Positions 51,002-58,420 of a stretch of 64,000 nucleotides of DNA are shown one piece after another. The notes below the pieces were generated by a model. It was not told the DNA's origin and did no database searches. It saw only the letters and a program-made list of their open reading frames with translations. The position numbers and the translations under genes were made by a program. Each line of letters begins with the position of its first letter. Position 1 is the stretch's first letter. The stretch is taken from contig NZ_CP011144.1 in NCBI RefSeq assembly GCF_000972865.1, forward strand, positions 3,221,118-3,285,117. Direction: 5' to 3'. The stretch is from Pseudoxanthomonas suwonensis (GTDB lineage Bacteria; Pseudomonadota; Gammaproteobacteria; Xanthomonadales; Xanthomonadaceae).

Positions 51002-52006
51002 TCACGTGGCGAGATACGCCTGGAATTCGGGGGTCATCGATTCGCTCAGGCCAGTGCCGTCGCGGACGACGAAACGCGCGGCCAGCCCGTGCCCGCGGGC
51101 GAACGCCAACCCGGCCGCGGCCCCCATCACGGTCAGCGCGGTGGCCCATGCGTCGGCGTGCATGGCGTCGCCGGCGACCACCGTGACCGAGGCGGCCGCG
51201 TCGGCAACCGGCGTGCCGGTGCGCGGGTCGATGGTGTGCGCGTAGCGGGCGCGGTCCTGGTCGAACCGGTGCCAGCGGTCGCCGGAGGTGGCGACGGCCG
51301 CGTCCTCCAGCACCAGCACGCGCGGCGGCAGTTCGTCGGCGCCGGCGTGCTCGTCAGCGGCATGCTCGTCAGCGGCGCGTTCGTCAGCGGCCGATTCGAC
51401 CAGCACGCGCCACGGTTCGCCGTCGGGCTTGCGCCCGTAGCCGCGGATCTCGCCACCGACCTCCACCAGCGCCGCGGCGATGCCGCGCGCGCGCAGGTGC
51501 GCGGCGGCCAGGTCGGCGCCATGGCCCTTGGCGATGGCCGACAGGTCGAGCTGGACGCCGCCGGGTTGCAGCAGCGCGCGGTCGGCATCGCGCCGCTGCA
51601 GCAGGCGCCAGCCGCAGCGCGCGCGTTCGCGGGCGATGTCGGCGGCGGCCGGTACGCGTCGCGGCGTGCCGGCGCTGCCGAACCCCCACAGGTCCACCAG
51701 CGGGCCGACCGTTGGATCGAAGGCGCCGTCGCTGGCGGCGGCGACCTCGAGCGCGCAGTCCAGCACCGCCGCGAACTCCTCCGGCAGTTCCCGCCAGGTG
51801 CCGGCCGGCGCCCGCCGGTAGCGGCTGATGTCCGAACCGGGCTCCCAGGTGCTCATCTGCGCCACCACCCGGTCCAGCTGCTGCTGGATGCCGGCGTGCA
51901 GCGCGTGCAGGTCGGCGCCGGGGCGCGCGGCCACGCGCGCGCTCCAGCGCGTTCCCATGGTCTCGCCGCCGAGGCTGGCGAGGCTCCCGGCGGTCGCCTG
52001 GTGCAT
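51002..52006 (-). CDS. apbE: FAD:protein FMN transferase ApbE, no signal peptide
   Basis: A 334-residue flavin transferase that links FMN covalently to Thr/Ser of target proteins. ETMGTRWSARV at the start, STWEPGSDISRYRR, DPTVGPLVDLWGFG, LDLSAIAKGHGAD, ALVEVGGEIRGYGR and YAHTIDPRTGTPV are the ApbE blocks. No signal or lipobox precedes ETMGTRW. The frame directly upstream is closed by the DUF4198 TAA, so no longer start is possible. An acidic Ala/Asp/Glu/His insert near residue 210 is encoded by a 15-base tandem repeat. Confidence 0.92.
   Translation of the reverse strand: MHQATAGSLASLGGETMGTRWSARVAARPGADLHALHAGIQQQLDRVVAQMSTWEPGSDISRYRRAPAGTWRELPEEFAAVLDCALEVAAASDGAFDPTVGPLVDLWGFGSAGTPRRVPAAADIARERARCGWRLLQRRDADRALLQPGGVQLDLSAIAKGHGADLAAAHLRARGIAAALVEVGGEIRGYGRKPDGEPWRVLVESAADERAADEHAADEHAGADELPPRVLVLEDAAVATSGDRWHRFDQDRARYAHTIDPRTGTPVADAAASVTVVAGDAMHADAWATALTVMGAAAGLAFARGHGLAARFVVRDGTGLSESMTPEFQAYLAT
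51346..51390. repeat. 15-base tandem repeat inside apbE
   Basis: Three consecutive 15-base units (CGTGCTCGTCAGCGG, CATGCTCGTCAGCGG, CGCGTTCGTCAGCGG), with a degenerate fourth before them. They encode repeats of the (A/E)ADEHA type. Unit gain or loss keeps the reading frame. Confidence 0.85.
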
Positions 52007-52027
52007 CGTCCGTCTGCCGTGCCGCGC

Positions 52028-52837
52028 TTACTGCGGCAGCACTTCCAGCGTGGCCACGTAGCTCAGGCGCCGCTGCCTGGCCTGCGGCAGGCTGGTCTTG
52101 GCGTCTTCCCGGGTGGCTTCCAGCCAGTACATGCCGGGCTCGGGCCAGGTGACGCTGAACTCGCCCCTGGCGTCGCTCACCGCCTGGATCTCGTCCTGCG
52201 CGTTGCGGTAGCGGGTCTCGCCGCGGACGATCTCGAATTCCACGCCCTGCGCCGGCTTGCCGTCGACCAGCACGCGGAACTTCGCCGGCTCGCCGGCGAC
52301 CAGGTCGTTGGGGTGGGTCAGCGGCACCAGCTCGATGCCCTCGCCACTGGTCTTCAGTGCGGTGTCGTTGGGCGAGCCGTTGGTGACGAAGGTTTCCACC
52401 CGGCCGACGCTCTGCGAGATCTGCAGGTTCTTGGCGTCCTTCGGCACTTCGGTGGCGAAGGTGGCCGGAGTGCCGCGCCAGCGCCGGGGCTTGCCGTTCT
52501 CTTCCCAGCTGCCGAACAGGCCGCTGTTGACCACGGCGATGCGGTAGGTGCCCGGCTGCGCCAGCTGCACGTCGAACACGCTGCGGTACTTGCCGGTGGT
52601 CAGGTTCTGCGGCTCGACCCGGCTGCCGTCCGGCGCGGTGATGGCCAGGTTGTCCAGCCGCAGCGGCACGTGGTTGAAGTAGAACAGGTCGTTGGACACC
52701 GCCGCGTCCACCGTGATCCACGGATCGGTGCCGGCCAGCACGGTCTGCGACGGGCGCAGCCAGGTCTTGTGCGCGGAAGCGGCGAATGGGGCGGCCAGCG
52801 AGGCAATGGCGACGGCGAGGATCAGGGAACGCTTCAT
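52028..52837 (-). CDS. DUF4198 periplasmic protein
   Basis: A 269-residue exported protein. A Sec signal ends [11 protein letters not shown], the characteristic N-terminus of DUF4198, where the first mature His could bind metal as in other secreted copper or iron proteins. Beta-sandwich segments follow: [48 protein letters not shown]4198 is frequent in iron or copper uptake clusters, and here it sits between DUF2271 and apbE. Confidence 0.88.
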   Translation of the reverse strand: MKRSLILAVAIASLAAPFAASAHKTWLRPSQTVLAGTDPWITVDAAVSNDLFYFNHVPLRLDNLAITAPDGSRVEPQNLTTGKYRSVFDVQLAQPGTYRIAVVNSGLFGSWEENGKPRRWRGTPATFATEVPKDAKNLQISQSVGRVETFVTNGSPNDTALKTSGEGIELVPLTHPNDLVAGEPAKFRVLVDGKPAQGVEFEIVRGETRYRNAQDEIQAVSDARGEFSVTWPEPGMYWLEATREDAKTSLPQARQRRLSYVATLEVLPQ

Positions 52838-52901
52838 CGGAACTCCGGAAGTTTCCGCAACGGGGCGGGGAATGCGGTGGACGGGTGTCGGGCGCGCGGG
52901 C

Positions 52902-53417
52902 TCAGGGCTTGACCGCCAGGGTGACGGCGCCGAGCTCGCTGCTGCCCTGGGCCGTGCCGGACTGCGGCGCCTTGGCCGGCCAGGAGAAGGGGATCCTGAC
53001 CAGCTCGCGGCCGCCGACCTCGCGCGCGGCCTCGACCACCAGGGTGTACTCGCCCGGGGCCAGGTCCTTGAGCTGCGGCTGCGCGTCGCTGAAGGAGAGC
53101 GCGTGCCTGCCGACCGGCTTGGTCGGACCGGTGACGCCGTCCACCGGCACCTTCAGGGTGCGGCCCGACTTGCGCCACCACTGGCGCAGGTCCGGCAGCC
53201 ACTTGGTGCCGTGGCCTTCGGCGGTGTCCTTCAGCTGGTACCAGACCGCCAGGTTCGAGGCGACCTTCTGGTCGGCGCCTTCGATCCAGATCGCCACGTA
53301 GGGGCGGTGGTACTCGGCGACGTTGAGCTTGGGGATCTCGATATTGATGTCGAGCTCGGCGGCGTAGGCCGGGAGCGTCAGCAGGCCGCTGACCGCGATG
53401 AACAGCTTGGCGCGCAT
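52902..53417 (-). CDS. DUF2271 periplasmic protein, candidate flavinylated carrier
   Basis: A 171-residue exported protein. A Sec signal ([15 protein letters not shown]) is followed by [26 protein letters not shown], the DUF2271 lead, and [15 protein letters not shown]. At residues 93-99 is DGVTGPT, close to the DGxTGAT-type acceptor motif on which ApbE attaches FMN through the last Thr. Here Pro replaces the usual Ala. It probably receives electrons from the PepSY protein and passes them to iron in the periplasm; that role is inferred. Confidence 0.85.
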   Translation of the reverse strand: MRAKLFIAVSGLLTLPAYAAELDINIEIPKLNVAEYHRPYVAIWIEGADQKVASNLAVWYQLKDTAEGHGTKWLPDLRQWWRKSGRTLKVPVDGVTGPTKPVGRHALSFSDAQPQLKDLAPGEYTLVVEAAREVGGRELVRIPFSWPAKAPQSGTAQGSSELGAVTLAVKP

Positions 53418-53430
53418 GGAACGGACCTCG

Positions 53431-54075
53431 TCAGTGGATGAAGACCAGGATCAGCAGCAGCGGCACTGCCAGGCCCAGGCCGACCAGCGGCCAGGTCAGG
53501 CGGCGCTGCCGCGCGTGCAGGTGCAGCAGGAACAGGCCGGTGATGCAGAACACCAGCGTGGCGATGGCGAACACGTCGATGAACCAGCCCCAGGCCGGGC
53601 CGGCGTTGCGGCCCTTGTGCAGGTCGTTGAGGTAGGACACCCAGCCGCGCGAGGTGCGCTCGAATTCCACCGCACCGGTCTCGCGGTCGATGCTCAGCCA
53701 CGCATCGGCGCCGGGCGAGGGCATCGAGACGTAGGCCTCCTCCGCCGACCATTCCGCCGGTCGCCGGCCCAGCGACACCTCAAGCGCGTCGCCGAGCCAG
53801 GCCGCCACGTCCGCCGGTAGCGGTGCGTTGCCTTCCGCGGGCGCGTCGGCCAGCTGCGCCAGCAGCGGCGCCGGCAGTTCCACGGTGCGGTTGTCCACCC
53901 GCGGCTGCGCCTCGATCCTGGCGGCGTGGTTGAGGGTGATCCCGGTGGCGGTGAACAGCAGCATCCCCACCAGGCAGACCGCCGAGCTGATCCAGTGCCA
54001 CTGGTGCAGCGTGCGCAGCCAGAAGCCGCGACGGCGCTGGGCGGTGACCGGATCGGGGTGGGGGCTTGCGCTCAC
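53431..54075 (-). CDS. PepSY-associated membrane protein
   Basis: A 214-residue inner-membrane protein starting at [41 protein letters not shown] is the PepSY-TM opening, with His residues that could hold heme. A periplasmic PepSY-like domain ([22 protein letters not shown]) follows, then two more helices ([20 protein letters not shown] and [17 protein letters not shown]). It is the first gene of a probable operon through DUF2271, DUF4198, apbE and the flavoprotein. Confidence 0.88.
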   Translation of the reverse strand: MSASPHPDPVTAQRRRGFWLRTLHQWHWISSAVCLVGMLLFTATGITLNHAARIEAQPRVDNRTVELPAPLLAQLADAPAEGNAPLPADVAAWLGDALEVSLGRRPAEWSAEEAYVSMPSPGADAWLSIDRETGAVEFERTSRGWVSYLNDLHKGRNAGPAWGWFIDVFAIATLVFCITGLFLLHLHARQRRLTWPLVGLGLAVPLLLILVFIH

Positions 54076-54115
54076 GGGCGGGGGAACTGGAAACGGGTCG
54101 CGGAAAGGGTTGCCA

Positions 54116-54145
54116 AGTATAGGCCATCGATGAGAACAATTCTCA
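54116..54145 (-). promoter_or_regulatory. Fur-box-like operator and -10 of the PepSY operon
   Basis: TGAGAACAATTCTCA at 54131-54145 (inside GATGAGAACAATTCTCATTG) is a 6-3-6 palindrome and close to the Fur consensus. On the minus strand it is followed ten bases later by TATACT (54116-54121), a good -10. Bound Fur-Fe would block the promoter, so the operon should be induced by iron starvation. Confidence 0.75.
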
Positions 54146-54213
54146 TTGGCAGATCGGTTCCCCGGTAACGCGCGCGGGCCCGGGCGGTTGACACCCCCGG
54201 ACCCGCGAATGGC

Positions 54214-56586
54214 TCAGAAGGAAACGTTGAGGCTCAGCCAGTAGTTGCGGGCCTTGTCCTTGTTGTTGAAGTCGTCCACGTGGGTCGGTGTCCACGCGCC
54301 GGTGGCCGCGTTCTGGCTCCAGGTGGTGCGGAAGCTGGTGAAGTCCTGGTCCAGCAGGTTGTTGATGCGGGCGCTGACGGCGATGTTGTCGCTGAAGCGG
54401 TATTGCGCGCCCAGGTGCAGGACCTCGTAGTCCTTGAAGTACAGGTGGTTGCCGTTCGCGTCCACGCCGCGGTAGCGGTCCGACCGTGCTTCCAGCACCA
54501 GCTGGGTGCTGAACCTGTCGACGGGCTGCCACTCCAGCGTCGCGTTGGCCATGTGCTTGGCGGTGTTGGTCAGCGGCCTGCCGGCCTGCGGGCCGGTCAG
54601 CTGCTCGCTGTCGGTGTAGGTGTAGTTGGCCCGGATCGAGAACGGCTCGGCGATCTGGTAGCGGCCCGCGACCTCCACGCCGTTGATCTCCACTTCGTCG
54701 ATGTTGACCGGCTGGCTGAACGAGCCCACGCCCAGCACATCGTGGAAGGCGCCGAGGTTGGCGCAGGGACGCACGCCGCCGGTCTGTTCGCAGGTCTGGG
54801 TGACCGTGGTGCTGGCGATCTTGTCCTTGAAGTCGTTGCGGAAGTACGTGATGTTGAAGTTGTGGTCGCTGGTGGACGAGGTCCAGTACAGGGCGATCTC
54901 GCTGTTGATGCTGGTTTCCGGCTCCAGGTCCGGGTTGCCGGTCCACGGCAGGGTGCCCTGGCCGCCGAAGCCGGTCACGCCGTCGAACAGGTCGGTGGTC
55001 TTGGGCGTCTTGTAGCCGGAGCTGACGCCGCCCTTGAGCACCCAGTCCGGGGCGAGGTCGTAGACCGCGTAGGCGCGCGGGCTGACGTGGGCGCCGAACA
55101 TGTTGTGGTCGTCGTAGCGGACGCCGAAGGTGATGGTGAGCGGGTCGGTCGGGGTCCAGTTGTCCTCCGCGAACAGCGACCACATCTTGTGCTCCTGGAC
55201 CACGCCGGCACCGTCGCCGCCCAGCTCCATGCCGAACACGCCGTCGTCCAGTTCGCCGTCGATGAGCTGGGTGCCGACCACGAAGTGATGGCCGCCGCCG
55301 AGCCCGGCGTAGGGGATGTCCAGCTTGGCGTCCAGGGTGTACTGGTTGCTCTCCAGGTTGCGCTTGGGCCGCGGCAGGAACTCCTGCTCCATCAGCTCGC
55401 GCCGCTGCTGGCGGGTCATGCCCGCATACGGCCCGGTGGCGCACACGGCGGCGTTGTTGCAGTAGATGGCGGTATGGCGCACGCGCTCCTCGACGCTGAA
55501 CGGCAGCGTGCGGCCGTTGTTGGCGGTCTCCACGTAGGCCAGCGAGACGAAGCTGTTGCCCCAGTCCCAGCCGCCGCGATGGGTCAGCGACCAGTTGTCG
55601 CGGGTGAACTCCTGCTCGTCGACGTAACCGACCTGCGGCGCGGCGCGCCAGATGCTCTCGATGTTGTCCACCGTGCCGAGCGGATAGGCGAGCGTGCCGA
55701 GGTTGTTGATGAACGGCGTGTTGTCGTAGACCTGGCGCGAGGTGTCGTAGTCGAGGCTCAGGTCCTGCTGTTCGCCGATCTTCCACTTCAGGGTCAGGCC
55801 GAAGGCCTCGTTGACGTTGTCGACGGTCTTGCCGCCGGCGCCGAAGCCCAGCGAACGCTCGTGCGGGTTGCCGTCCGGGTCGTAGATCACTTCGTAGTCG
55901 GGGTGGGACGCGTCGCGCTCGTAGCGCGATCCGCGTAGGCCCAGGCCCAGCACGTCGCGCACCAGCGGCCCGGTCAGGGCGAAATCGATGGTGGTGTCGG
56001 CGCCGAAATCCGGGTTCGACTGCAGGTTGTGGCCGACCGTGGCCGAGCCGTGCCAGCGGTCGCTCACCGGGCGGGTGATGATGTTGATCACGCCGCCCAG
56101 CGCGTCGGCGCCGTAGAGGGTGGAGGCCGGGCCGCGGATTACCTCGATCCGCTCGATCGTGTCCAGCGGCGGGATGTGGTTGAACTGGTTGCCGCCGAAC
56201 GCGTTCGGATAGATGTCGCCGTGGTTGTTCTGGCGCTTGCCGTCGATCAGGATCAAGGTGTACTCCGGCCCCATGCCGCGCATGCTGATGGTGCGCTGGC
56301 CGGTCTTGTCCGAGGTCTCGCCCACGTCCACGCCTTCCAGGTCGCGCACCGCGTCGATCAGGGTCAGGTAGGGGCGCTTCTGCAGCTCCTCGCGGGTGAC
56401 CACGCTGATGCTGGCGGGGGCATCGACGATCTTCTGCTCGAAGCCGGCGGCGGTGACCACGACGGTATCCAGCGTGGTCGGGTCGGGGGCGGGCGCGGGC
56501 GCGGCCTTGGCGGCCAGCGGCGCGGCGAGCGCGGCGCCCAGGGCAAGGGCGAGGGCGGTGGGGCGGAGGTGGCAGTTGGACGACAT
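54214..56586 (-). CDS. TonB-dependent siderophore receptor (FepA/BfrD-like)
   Basis: A 790-residue outer-membrane receptor. A Sec signal (LALALGAALAAPLAAKA) is followed by a TonB-box-like TLDTVVVTAAG. The plug domain is VVTREELQKRPYLTLIDAVRD with RGMGPEYTLILIDGKRQ and IERIEVIRGPASTLYGADALGG. A 22-strand barrel ends in ...LSLNVSF. Extracellular-loop Cys pairs (CNNAAVC; CEQTGGVRPC) resemble catecholate-siderophore receptors. The Fur sites and ferric-reductase-like neighbours fit ferric-siderophore import; the exact ligand is unknown. ATG 56586 gives the standard signal. Confidence 0.9.
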   Translation of the reverse strand: MSSNCHLRPTALALALGAALAAPLAAKAAPAPAPDPTTLDTVVVTAAGFEQKIVDAPASISVVTREELQKRPYLTLIDAVRDLEGVDVGETSDKTGQRTISMRGMGPEYTLILIDGKRQNNHGDIYPNAFGGNQFNHIPPLDTIERIEVIRGPASTLYGADALGGVINIITRPVSDRWHGSATVGHNLQSNPDFGADTTIDFALTGPLVRDVLGLGLRGSRYERDASHPDYEVIYDPDGNPHERSLGFGAGGKTVDNVNEAFGLTLKWKIGEQQDLSLDYDTSRQVYDNTPFINNLGTLAYPLGTVDNIESIWRAAPQVGYVDEQEFTRDNWSLTHRGGWDWGNSFVSLAYVETANNGRTLPFSVEERVRHTAIYCNNAAVCATGPYAGMTRQQRRELMEQEFLPRPKRNLESNQYTLDAKLDIPYAGLGGGHHFVVGTQLIDGELDDGVFGMELGGDGAGVVQEHKMWSLFAEDNWTPTDPLTITFGVRYDDHNMFGAHVSPRAYAVYDLAPDWVLKGGVSSGYKTPKTTDLFDGVTGFGGQGTLPWTGNPDLEPETSINSEIALYWTSSTSDHNFNITYFRNDFKDKIASTTVTQTCEQTGGVRPCANLGAFHDVLGVGSFSQPVNIDEVEINGVEVAGRYQIAEPFSIRANYTYTDSEQLTGPQAGRPLTNTAKHMANATLEWQPVDRFSTQLVLEARSDRYRGVDANGNHLYFKDYEVLHLGAQYRFSDNIAVSARINNLLDQDFTSFRTTWSQNAATGAWTPTHVDDFNNKDKARNYWLSLNVSF

Positions 56587-56727
56587 GGTTCGACTCGTGG
56601 AGGCGTAGGAAGGGGACCGCGGCACGCACGGCGGCGCCGGGCGTGTGCCCGGGGCCCGCATGGCGGAAAGGACGGATGGGAACGGGTGCGACGGTGGCGC
56701 GCGCGATCGCGTGCCAGAGGCAAGCGG

Positions 56728-57162
56728 TCAGGCCGTGGGCGGCGCCTGGCCCGGATGCAGCCGCAGCTGCGGCGCGTTGGCGAAGGCCGGTACGCCATGG
56801 GGCATGGGGGCCTGGCCCGGGAACGAGGCGGGCGGCGGCGCGGACGGATCGCCGGCGCCGGGCAGCGGCAGGGCCACCTGTATGGCCGGGTCGTCCCCGC
56901 GCGAAGCGGGCGCCAGCACGTACTGCCGTGGCTTCTTGCGTTCCACGTAATGGTGCAGGTTCTCCGGCGGTATGCCATCGCCGGGCGCCTCGACCGCGGC
57001 GACGCCGGCGGCCCGGGAGTGCGTCGACGACGTCCGCAGCCCCGGGGTCGGTGCGGCCAACAGGCTCCATCCGCACAGCAGCAGCACCAGCAGCGAGGCA
57101 AGGGCCGCCACGCCGTGGCGGCGCGGTCGGGCTTGCTCGGCAAGGTGCGGCAGGTTGGTCAA
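56728..57162 (-). CDS. Small Pro-rich single-pass membrane protein
   Basis: A protein of about 144 residues with one hydrophobic helix (GVAALASLLVLLLCGWSLLAA) and a Pro/Ala-rich periplasmic tail (LPLPGAGDPSAPPPASFPGQ). No family is recognised. A longer frame starts at ATG 57210, but that ATG lies inside the -10 hexamer of the Fur-controlled promoter. I therefore propose TTG 57162 (reading MTNLPHLAEQ), about 40 bases after the predicted transcription start. It precedes the TonB receptor and is probably co-transcribed. A TonB-like accessory role is speculative. Confidence 0.6.
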   Translation of the reverse strand: MTNLPHLAEQARPRRHGVAALASLLVLLLCGWSLLAAPTPGLRTSSTHSRAAGVAAVEAPGDGIPPENLHHYVERKKPRQYVLAPASRGDDPAIQVALPLPGAGDPSAPPPASFPGQAPMPHGVPAFANAPQLRLHPGQAPPTA

Positions 57163-57208
57163 GGTGGCCCCGTGGAGGCGCGGCGGTTCGCCGCTGCGCG
57201 ATGGCGGC

Positions 57209-57238
57209 ATTCTAATTGAGAATAATTATCGAATGCAA
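57209..57238 (-). promoter_or_regulatory. Fur-controlled promoter of the TonB receptor operon
   Basis: On the minus strand TTGCAT (57233-57238) and TAGAAT (57209-57214) are 18 bases apart. Between them, at 57217-57231, lies TGAGAATAATTATCG (plus strand), a close match to the Fur consensus TGATAATxATTATCA. Fur would occlude the promoter when iron is plentiful. Confidence 0.75.
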
Positions 57239-57495
57239 ACGAGATTGGTTGGCAACAAGTCTGATCGCGGAGCCTGGGGCGCGTGCCGGGTATCCGCTGC
57301 CGGGGCGCGCAATTACGGAAGAGGTGCGGCCAGGTCACTGTCCTGGTGTGCCGCAGACACGGGCGTAGCCTTGCAAGTGCCTCTGGGCCAGCTCGCTTCG
57401 ACGACCTGGCCACATCGGCATCGATCGCCGCTTCCGGGAATGGGCCGACTGGTTGCCGGCCTGGCGCAAGGGGAGCGCGCGGTGTTGCGGTCGCC

Positions 57496-57828
57496 TCAGC
57501 CGCGGTCGTCGCGGGTCCAGATCCCGCCCTGCTCGAGCCTGACCGGGAACTTGGGCACGGCCGAGTAGGCCGGCGCGCACAGGGCGCGGCCGTCGCGCAC
57601 GTCGAAGCGGGCGCCGTGCAGCACGCACTCGACGCTGGCCTCGGCCGGGTCGAACGCGCCGGAGGACAGTTCGAAGTCTTCGTGGCTGCAGCGGTCCTCC
57701 AGCGCGTAGAGGTCGCCGTCCAGGTTGAACACCAGGATCGGCGTGCCGGTGACTTCGTCGAACACCGGCCGCATTTCGCCCGGCAGCAGTTCGCCGGCGG
57801 CGCAGACGAAGGTCCAGGTTTCGCTCAT
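57496..57828 (-). CDS. Rieske-type ferredoxin of the suf operon
   Basis: A 110-residue soluble Rieske [2Fe-2S] protein. The ligands are in DRCSHEDFEL (CxH) and ECVLHGARFD (CxxH). It matches the small non-heme-dioxygenase ferredoxins often found at the end of suf operons, where it may serve as a cluster acceptor or electron donor. It overlaps the GNAT gene by four bases. Confidence 0.9.
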   Translation of the reverse strand: MSETWTFVCAAGELLPGEMRPVFDEVTGTPILVFNLDGDLYALEDRCSHEDFELSSGAFDPAEASVECVLHGARFDVRDGRALCAPAYSAVPKFPVRLEQGGIWTRDDRG

Positions 57829-58367
57829 GCCTCCGCCTTGCTGCGCAGGTCCTTCTCCAGCACCTCGAAGCGCAGGTCGTCGCGCAGCGGGATGCCGTAG
57901 CGCTCGTCTCCATACGGGAAGGGTTTGGTGACGCCGGTGCGGATATAGCCACGGCGCTGGTAGAAGGCGATCAGTTCGTCGCGGATGTCGATCACGGTCA
58001 TGCGCATGGCCGGCAGGCGCCATTGTTCGCGCACGATGCGTTCGGCCTCGGCCAGCAGCGCCTTGCCCAGGCCGCCGCCCTGCAGGTCCGGGCGCACCGA
58101 GAACATGCCGAAGTAGCCGGCACCGTCCTCCTCGGCCAGGTGCGCGCAGGCGAGCAGCGTGCCGCCGCGCTCGGCCAGCAGGACCACGCTGCGAGGGCGG
58201 GCGATGTCCTGGCGCAGCACCTCGGGATCGATGCGCTGGCCGTCGAGCATGTCGGCCTCGGTGGTCCAGCCGATGCGGCTGGCGTCGCCGCGGTAGGCGG
58301 AGGTGACCAGTTCGACCAGGGCAGGGACGTCGGCTTCGGTGGCGGCGCGGAAGGCGATGGAATCCAT
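57825..58367 (-). CDS. GNAT family N-acetyltransferase
   Basis: A 180-residue acetyltransferase. IAFRAATEADVPALVELV is the usual N-terminus. FSVRPDLQGGGLGKALLAEAE is the acetyl-CoA pyrophosphate loop, and IAFYQRRGYIRTG is the C-terminal motif B. The substrate is unknown. ATG 58367 is used because the upstream ATG 58376 overlaps a TAGAAT hexamer. Confidence 0.85.
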   Translation of the reverse strand: MDSIAFRAATEADVPALVELVTSAYRGDASRIGWTTEADMLDGQRIDPEVLRQDIARPRSVVLLAERGGTLLACAHLAEEDGAGYFGMFSVRPDLQGGGLGKALLAEAERIVREQWRLPAMRMTVIDIRDELIAFYQRRGYIRTGVTKPFPYGDERYGIPLRDDLRFEVLEKDLRSKAEA

Positions 58368-58374
58368 GCCCGTC

Positions 58375-58380
58375 ATTCTA
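58375..58380 (-). promoter_or_regulatory. Possible internal -10 before the GNAT gene
   Basis: TAGAAT followed by G on the minus strand, 7 bases before the GNAT ATG. It lies in the 53-base gap after sufS and could drive GNAT and Rieske separately. No good -35 was identified. Confidence 0.35.
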
Positions 58381-58420
58381 GATTGCATCGAAATCCTCAG
58401 CGCCGTCGTCCCGCGCGGGC

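Noticed and set aside
57239..57495. Gene or RNA between the TonB/Pro-rich operon promoter and the Rieske gene
   Set aside because: No frame with a ribosome binding site and no stable hairpin with a T-tract. I see nothing supported there.
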